Part shown: positions 44,960 to 49,886 of the stretch, piece after piece
Numbering within the stretch: the stretch's first letter is position 1
How the letters are laid out: each line of letters opens with the position of its first letter
DNA from: Polaromonas sp.
Lineage (GTDB): Bacteria; Pseudomonadota; Gammaproteobacteria; Burkholderiales; Burkholderiaceae_C
Length of the DNA: 49,886 nt
Direction: 5' to 3'
Assembly (NCBI RefSeq): GCF_010365105.1
Contig: NZ_JAAFGZ010000029.1
Coordinates: forward strand, 1 to 49,886
Program-made: the position numbers and the translations under genes
Notes under the pieces: model-generated
Told to the model about the DNA's origin: nothing
Seen by the model: the letters and a program-made list of their open reading frames with translations, nothing else
The model's database searches: none

Positions 44960-45972
44960 GGTTCGAGACATTACTGCGGCGCTACCCCGTGTGCAGCTTC
45001 TTCGCCCTGGCATTCGGCATCAGCTGGGGCGGCATCCTGTTCGTCCTGAATGCTACGGACTTCAATCTGCTCGACCTGAGGCCGCTAGACACCGGCCTCA
45101 TCTTCGTGCTCATGCTCCTGGGTCCGAGCGTGGCTGGGCTGGCGTTGACGGCGCTACTCGAGGGTCGGGCCGGGTTGCACCGGCTCCGGGCGCGCTCAGC
45201 ACAGTGGCGAGCCGGTCTTCGCTGGTACCTGGTCGCGTTGATGACCATGCCCCTGCTCTTGCTCGCGACGCTGTGGCCCTTGAGCATCTTCTTGGATCCG
45301 GCGTTCTCGCCGCGATTTCAGTGGCCGCTGTTCGCGATCGGCCTTGTTGCCGGCAGCTTCGAGGAGGTCGGCTGGACAGGCTTTGCGGCACCGCGGTTGT
45401 TGCATCGGCAGCGGTTGTTCGTTGCTGGCTTGTGGCTCGGTCTCCTGTGGGCGCTCTGGCATGTGCTGGTCGACTTTCGCCAGAACTCTTCTGCACTGGG
45501 TACCCTTTGGTTGCTGGAGTTCGCGGTTTTCTATGTCGGGGCCTTGACGGCCTATCGCCTGTTGATGACTTGGGTCTATGCGAACACGCAGAGTCTGCTG
45601 TTGGCCGTGCTGATGCACGCCAGCTACACAGGCTGGCTGTTCGTGCTGTACCCGGCGACATCGTTGGAGCAAGGCCTCGTCTGGCAAACCGGCTTTACCG
45701 TTGTGCTGTGGGTCGCGGTGGCCGTGGTGATGTTGGGGCGTAAAAGGCGCGGGTCTTGGCTTTCAATGAAGCGCCCGCCCACGCCCGATGCGATCGGCGA
45801 ACCCAATGAGGCTGCCCGCAGCTGGCGAAGCAGATCACCCGTGATGCACGTGGTAAGGAATGCTGGCGAATCTCGTCCTTGCTCCGCCCATGCTCGCACT
45901 AAGATCAAGTCGGCCCAGCAGGCTTGCGGGTTCGCTGCCCCCAGCGTGTCAACCTTTGCGCGGCAGCAGTGA
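44956..45972 (+). CDS. CPBP-family intramembrane metalloprotease (second copy)
   Basis: A 338-residue multi-pass protein. The CPBP motifs are SFEEVGWTGFAAP (EExxx..., Glu about 136; the usual Arg is replaced by Thr), LLWALWHVLVDF and LMHASYTGWLF. It is only distantly similar to the first copy. The last ~75 residues (after GRKRRGSW) are low-complexity, charged and unlike the family, so the original stop was probably lost and translation runs into flanking DNA. Last gene of the operon. Confidence 0.87.
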   Translation: MRFETLLRRYPVCSFFALAFGISWGGILFVLNATDFNLLDLRPLDTGLIFVLMLLGPSVAGLALTALLEGRAGLHRLRARSAQWRAGLRWYLVALMTMPLLLLATLWPLSIFLDPAFSPRFQWPLFAIGLVAGSFEEVGWTGFAAPRLLHRQRLFVAGLWLGLLWALWHVLVDFRQNSSALGTLWLLEFAVFYVGALTAYRLLMTWVYANTQSLLLAVLMHASYTGWLFVLYPATSLEQGLVWQTGFTVVLWVAVAVVMLGRKRRGSWLSMKRPPTPDAIGEPNEAARSWRSRSPVMHVVRNAGESRPCSAHARTKIKSAQQACGFAAPSVSTFARQQ

Positions 45973-46313
45973 CCTCAAGCCAGATGACCGTCTGCTTTGC
46001 GGCCAGCAATCGAGGACTGCGAACTTCGGCTGTGGGTCGGGAGCAGCAATTGGTAAGTAAATCCCGACCGGCGGCTTCCAGTCTAAAACAGACCTACGGT
46101 TTTCCATATTGAAGAACTGCTTCAGATCAATAGCCTCCAGTCGCCCAGTTTGTCCATGACTTCAATGACCCTGAACAGCCGCGCAGAAGCAGGCCGCAAT
46201 AGGCAAAGGCACGGAAGAAACCTCAGCACCTTTGCAAAACACTCACTTTTTAATAGCACCTTGTGCCCGTCCAGCCTGCGCAAAAGCCTATTTTGATGCC
46301 TAAACGGGGCGTT
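45973..46313. other. Intergenic region between the plus-strand operon and cbbO
   Basis: No gene. A small GTCT-AAAAC-AGAC palindrome lies near 46081-46093. The right part holds repeat copy C. The two flanking operons converge here, yet neither has a strong hairpin plus U-tract terminator that I can see. Confidence 0.45.
46247..46300 (+). repeat. Interspersed repeat copy C, downstream of cbbO
   Basis: Reads CTTTTTAATAGC ... CCTGCGCAAAAGCC then TATTTTGATGCC, closely matching copy B at both ends. Confidence 0.65.
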
Positions 46314-48617
46314 TCAGCGCGTCAGGCTGACAAACAGGCGGGTCAGCCTCTCGGGCAGCTGCTCGACCCGGTCCACCACGGTGGCATGCTGGCCGAAGAT
46401 GTCATGCACATAGGCATCGGCCTGCGGGTCCAGGCTGATGCAGTGGCTGTGAATGCCCAACTGGGCCAGCTCCTGCACCGCCTGGCGGGTGTCGGCCACC
46501 AGCGTTTGCTCGTTGGGCGTGTCCACATCGGACGGGCGGCCATCGGTCAGCACCAGCAGCAGTTTCTTGTCGGCGGTTTGCGCGCTCAGGCTGCGGGCGG
46601 CATGGCGCAGCGCTGCGCCCATGCGGGTCGAATACTGCGCCTGCAACGCGGCCAGCCGGGCTTTGGGGGTTTCGTCCCAGCGCTCGCCGAAACCCTTGAG
46701 GTGCATAAAGCGCACGTCGTGCCGGGTGTTGGAATGAAAACCCGCCAGCGCAAACGGGTCGCCCAGCCGGTCCATCGCCCAGGCCAGCAGGGCCACGGCT
46801 TGCTGGCTCAGTGCCAGCCGGGTCTGGCCGGTGCCGGGTACGGCGTCGTTCAGCGACTGCGACAAGTCCAGCAGCACCAGCACGGCAATGCTGCGCCCGT
46901 CGGTGCGGTGGCTCATGAGGATGCGCGTATCGGGCGTGCAACCGGCGCGCCAGTCGATCACCGAGCGAATCGCCTGATCCAAATCCAGCTCGCTGCCGTC
47001 TTCCTGATGGCGAATGCGCACCCGGTGCTGCGGCTTGAGGCGGTCGAGCAGTTGCTGCAACTGGCGCGCCAGCGCGGCGTGTTGGGCGAGCAGGGCGTCG
47101 ATGAATGCGGCGTCGCCACGCGGATGCAGCGACTCGTACAGGCTGACCCAGTCGGGCCGGTAGCTCTGGCTGGCGGCGTCCCATTCGGGGTAGTGGCGCG
47201 GCGGCAGGCCGGGGGTTTCCGGCTCGGCGGCGGGGCGCTCGTCGGCAAAGCTGTCTTCTTCGTCGCCCGCTTCAATGAAGCGCCACAGGTGGCGGTTGTC
47301 GTCGCGGTAGCTGACCACGGTGTTGTCGAAAAAAACGCGCGCCAGCTGGTCGCTCTGGCGGCGGGTGCGGGTGGCGTGCTGCAGCGCCAGCGCTTGCATG
47401 GCCTGCGTGCTGGATTCATCCCGCGCCAGCAGCGCATGAAAAGCCGCCGCGCACTCGTTCAGCGCCGCATCGCGGTAGCCGTGGGCCGGGTCGAGCAGGG
47501 CGCGTGACAGCAGGGCCAGCCGGTGGCGCAGACAGCTGGTGACGGTCGGGTCGCAAGCACCTTCGACGGGCGTTGGATGCAGCGCCAGCAGCAGCGGGCG
47601 CAGGCCGGGGTAGCGGCGCAGCAGCAGGTGGTCGATGCGGGCGTCTTCCAGGCATTCAATCGTCAGGCGCTGCAGCGGGCTGAGGTTGTCGGCCAGCAGG
47701 GGCTGGCTCCAGCGCCGGTGCCCGGCCAGATGGGCCAGCGCCAGCCGGTAGCGGTTCAGGCCGCTGATGCCGTTCAGGTCGTCATAGACATCGGGCAGGC
47801 ACAGGCTGTCGTGCGGGGTGTGGTGGGTACTCCACGGCGCGGGCGCGGGCAGGCCGTCAAAGCCGGTGGCGTAGGCCCGCAGCGGGGCCGGGTTTTGGTC
47901 TTGCCACAGCCCGCGCAGGGTCAGCTCCAACTGGCGTTCGACATCGGCCAGCAGCGTGCCGTGGCGCTCGCGCTGCAACACGGCGCGGCTGTCGGGCAAC
48001 TGGACGGCGAAATACTCGCGCTGGCGTTCGGGGTGGTGCAGGTAGTGGCGCAGGCCGTAGTCGGCCCAGCGCGCCAAGCCGGTGACGTTGAGCAAGCCCA
48101 GCAGCCGGGGCGCTTGCACCAAGAGCACCGGCAGGCCGGGGCTGGCAAAGGTGGCGTGGTGGCCGTGCAGCGAGACGGTGCTGCGGCGCATCACCTCCTG
48201 CACGGTGCGCAGGTAGCGGCGCAGCGGGTCCGGCCCCTGCAGGCGGCGGGCGACGGCGGGCAGGGTCTGCAGCAAAGGGGCCATCGCGCCGCTGTTGGGC
48301 GACTTTTGCATCAGTTGCAACAGGCCGGCCACCTCGTCCAGCAGGTCTTCGCCCACGCTGTGCGCCACCTGCGGCCAGGCTTGCAGCAGTGCCAGCACCG
48401 GCTCCGGCCCGCGTCCCATCTTGCCCAGCGTGCGGGCGCAGTCCAGCCAGGCGTTGAGGCCGGGCGGACTGAGCAGGCTTTCAGCTTCCCGCAGGCAGTC
48501 GAGCAGCACGGCCTGCACCGCTGCAAAGCCGCAGTCCAGCCGGGCGCGGCAGGCTTCAAGCTGCGCCGGTGCCAGGGCGCGTTCAGGAGAAAGTGAGAGT
48601 GAGGATGCGGCGGCCAC
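46314..48617 (-). CDS. cbbO: CbbO, VWA-domain subunit of the RuBisCO activase
   Basis: A 767-residue protein. The C-terminal von Willebrand A domain (about 575-767) has an intact MIDAS motif, VLLDLSQSLND, with LLLVLTDGRPSDVD further on. The N-terminal part is helical and family-specific. CbbO binds RuBisCO through the VWA domain and, with the CbbQ hexamer, removes inhibitory sugar phosphates using ATP. It starts 11 bp after cbbQ, so it belongs to one message with cbbQ and cbbM. Confidence 0.95.
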   Translation of the reverse strand: MAAASSLSLSPERALAPAQLEACRARLDCGFAAVQAVLLDCLREAESLLSPPGLNAWLDCARTLGKMGRGPEPVLALLQAWPQVAHSVGEDLLDEVAGLLQLMQKSPNSGAMAPLLQTLPAVARRLQGPDPLRRYLRTVQEVMRRSTVSLHGHHATFASPGLPVLLVQAPRLLGLLNVTGLARWADYGLRHYLHHPERQREYFAVQLPDSRAVLQRERHGTLLADVERQLELTLRGLWQDQNPAPLRAYATGFDGLPAPAPWSTHHTPHDSLCLPDVYDDLNGISGLNRYRLALAHLAGHRRWSQPLLADNLSPLQRLTIECLEDARIDHLLLRRYPGLRPLLLALHPTPVEGACDPTVTSCLRHRLALLSRALLDPAHGYRDAALNECAAAFHALLARDESSTQAMQALALQHATRTRRQSDQLARVFFDNTVVSYRDDNRHLWRFIEAGDEEDSFADERPAAEPETPGLPPRHYPEWDAASQSYRPDWVSLYESLHPRGDAAFIDALLAQHAALARQLQQLLDRLKPQHRVRIRHQEDGSELDLDQAIRSVIDWRAGCTPDTRILMSHRTDGRSIAVLVLLDLSQSLNDAVPGTGQTRLALSQQAVALLAWAMDRLGDPFALAGFHSNTRHDVRFMHLKGFGERWDETPKARLAALQAQYSTRMGAALRHAARSLSAQTADKKLLLVLTDGRPSDVDTPNEQTLVADTRQAVQELAQLGIHSHCISLDPQADAYVHDIFGQHATVVDRVEQLPERLTRLFVSLTR

Positions 48618-48628
48618 GTTGCCGGTCC

Positions 48629-49405
48629 TCAGCCGAACACCGCGTCAATCGCATGGTCCAGCGTCTGGCGAATGTCCGCATCGTCGGTGATGGGGCGCAC
48701 CAGCGCCATGCGGCAGGCCTCGGGCGGGGCAATTCCGCCCTGCATCAAGGTGGCGGCATAGACCAGCAGCCGGGTTGAGATGCCTTCGGTCAGGCCGTGG
48801 CCCTTGAGGCGGCGGGCGGCGTGGGCGATTTGCACCAGTTGCGCGGCGCGGGCGCTGTCCAGCCCGGTTTCGCGGCTGACGATCTGCGCTTCGAGCGGTG
48901 CGGCGGGGTAGTCAAACTCAAAGGCCACAAAGCGCTGCTTGGTCGAGGGTTTCAAGTCCTTGAGCAGGCTCTGGTAGCCGGGGTTGTAGGAAATCACCAG
49001 CTGGAAATCCGGGTGCGCCTCAAGGGTTTCGCCCTTCTTGTCCAGCGGCAGCTGGCGGCGGTGGTCGGTCAGCGGGTGAATCACGACCGTGGTGTCTTGC
49101 CGCGCCTCGACGATTTCATCGAGGTAGCAAATCGCCCCCAGCCGGGCGGCGCGGGTCAGCGGGCCGTCTTGCCAGCGCGTGCCATTGGCGTCGAGCAGGT
49201 AGCGGCCCACCAGATCAGAGGCGGTCATGTCTTCGTTGCAGGCCACGGTGATGAGCGGGCGCTGCAGCCGGTGCGCCATCGCTTCGATGAAGCGCGACTT
49301 GCCGCAGCCCGTCGGTCCCTTGACCATCACCGGCAGGCGCGCGGCATAAGCCGCCTCGAACAAGGCCACCTCGTTGCCCTGCGGCTGGTAAAAAGGAATT
49401 TCCAT
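48629..49405 (-). CDS. cbbQ: CbbQ, AAA+ motor of the RuBisCO activase
   Basis: A 258-residue MoxR-type AAA+ ATPase. Walker A is GPTGCGKSRF (about 31-40), Walker B is AICYLDEIVEA, and FQLVISYNPGYQSLLKDLKPSTKQRF carries the sensor region. The ATG at 49405 matches the family start MEIPFYQPQGNE; upstream in-frame codons cross the intergenic repeat and are not coding. It forms a hexamer and works with CbbO on form II RuBisCO here. Confidence 0.95.
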   Translation of the reverse strand: MEIPFYQPQGNEVALFEAAYAARLPVMVKGPTGCGKSRFIEAMAHRLQRPLITVACNEDMTASDLVGRYLLDANGTRWQDGPLTRAARLGAICYLDEIVEARQDTTVVIHPLTDHRRQLPLDKKGETLEAHPDFQLVISYNPGYQSLLKDLKPSTKQRFVAFEFDYPAAPLEAQIVSRETGLDSARAAQLVQIAHAARRLKGHGLTEGISTRLLVYAATLMQGGIAPPEACRMALVRPITDDADIRQTLDHAIDAVFG

Positions 49406-49417
49406 CGTGGTACCTGC

Positions 49418-49472
49418 TACAAAATAAATAGCTGCTTGCGCACGTTCCATGTGGGCTGCAGGGCATTTCTTC
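49418..49472 (+). repeat. Interspersed repeat copy D, between cbbM and cbbQ
   Basis: Reads ACAAAATAAATAGCTGC ... GGGCTGCAGGGCATTTC, the most divergent of the four copies but with the same AATAGC-start and GGC-ATTT-end layout. It fills nearly the whole 74-bp cbbM-cbbQ gap. Confidence 0.5.
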
Positions 49473-49479
49473 TCAACTT

Positions 49480-49886
49480 TTACCGGTGTACGCCGATTTT
49501 GTCGCGCCAGCCCGGAAACAGCTTGTCGGCGTCGCCCGGAAAGGACTCGAAGGCGCGGGCGAATTCCCGGTGCTCTTTGGCCCACTCGATGGGGTCGGCG
49601 CCGGCTTTCCAGCATTCGTAAGCCTGGCGCAGCGACGCAGCGCCGTCCGCCGGGCTGTCGATGTGGCCGTAAGCGCCGCCGCCCGAGGTGTTGATGACGT
49701 TGCCGTGGCCCAGGTTTTCAAAGAAACCTGGCAGGCGCAGCGCGTTCATGCCGCCCGAGATGATGGGCGTGGTTGGCTTCATGCCGAACCATTCCTGGTG
49801 GTAGGCCGGGCCGGTGTAGCTGTCGCGCTCGATGATGTAGGCAATGGCGCGGTCGTCGTTGCTGCCTTCCATCTTGCCGTAGCCCA
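49480..49886 (-). CDS. cbbM: Form II RuBisCO large subunit, C-terminal part (runs off window)
   Basis: About 135 residues of the C-terminus; the gene continues beyond the right edge. [15 protein letters not shown], the loop near [17 protein letters not shown] (phosphate-binding region) and [17 protein letters not shown] identify form II (CbbM) and not form I. It ends ...[10 protein letters not shown]. Form II enzymes suit high CO2 and low O2. It is followed by cbbQ and cbbO in the same direction. Confidence 0.96.
   Translation of the reverse strand, partial: GYGKMEGSNDDRAIAYIIERDSYTGPAYHQEWFGMKPTTPIISGGMNALRLPGFFENLGHGNVINTSGGGAYGHIDSPADGAASLRQAYECWKAGADPIEWAKEHREFARAFESFPGDADKLFPGWRDKIGVHR

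Noticed and set aside
49406..49615. N-terminal extension of cbbQ
   Set aside because: It crosses the repeat and the 3' end of cbbM; known CbbQ proteins start at MEIPF.
1..49886. CRISPR arrays, tRNA or rRNA genes
   Set aside because: No regularly spaced direct repeats with unique spacers, no cloverleaf and no rRNA-like conserved blocks were seen on reading.

Overview
The window looks like a chromosomal segment of a betaproteobacterium of the order Burkholderiales, most likely a Comamonadaceae member of the Polaromonas/Rhodoferax kind. The grounds are high GC, a hydrogenase gene order that matches the Cupriavidus necator membrane-bound hydrogenase locus almost gene for gene, a form II RuBisCO with cbbQ and cbbO, and an interspersed repeat of a type I associate with Comamonadaceae. 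Placement below family level is inference.

Region 1 (1-9.8 kb) is accessory DNA. It holds a truncated IS3-family transposase, an orphan RlpA-like lipoprotein gene, and two translationally coupled giant genes (1777 and 1049 codons) whose function I cannot name. Region 2 (10.1-16.7 kb) is a pile of mobile elements. It contains a structurally complete IS66-family element with a frameshifted passenger gene, a decayed TniB gene with apparent transposon-end repeats, and an IS110-family transposase interrupted by a complete IS5-family element.

Region 3 (16.8-38.9 kb, all on the minus strand) is a hydrogen-oxidation island. Read in transcription order it is hoxK, hoxG, hupE, hoxZ, hoxM, hoxL, hoxO, hoxQ, hoxR, hoxT, hoxV, hypA, hypB, hypF (short form), hypC, hypD, hypE, an unnamed ORF, hypX, hoxA, hoxB, hoxC, hoxJ. 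It encodes an oxygen-tolerant group 1d [NiFe] hydrogenase with its cytochrome b anchor, accessory chaperones, the NiFe(CN)2CO cofactor machinery including the HypX CO-forming enzyme, and a hydrogen-sensing regulatory hydrogenase (HoxBC), histidine kinase (HoxJ) and NtrC-type activator (HoxA). A strong -24/-12 (sigma-54) promoter lies 101 bp upstream of hoxK, which fits an activator carrying GAFTGA.

Region 4 (39.5-46.0 kb, plus strand) is a compact seven-gene operon with four-base overlaps: a DUF6064-like membrane protein, a Tat-exported Acg-like nitroreductase, a DUF6544-like protein, a CPBP protease, an M23-like protein, an alpha/beta hydrolase and a second CPBP protease. It splits the hydrogen genes from the carbon-fixation genes and is the best candidate here for an undescribed system.

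Region 5 (46.3-49.9 kb, minus strand) is cbbM (3' end only), cbbQ and cbbO. Regions 3 and 5 together describe a hydrogen-driven chemolithoautotroph: H2 oxidation supplies electrons and energy, and form II RuBisCO with its activase fixes CO2.
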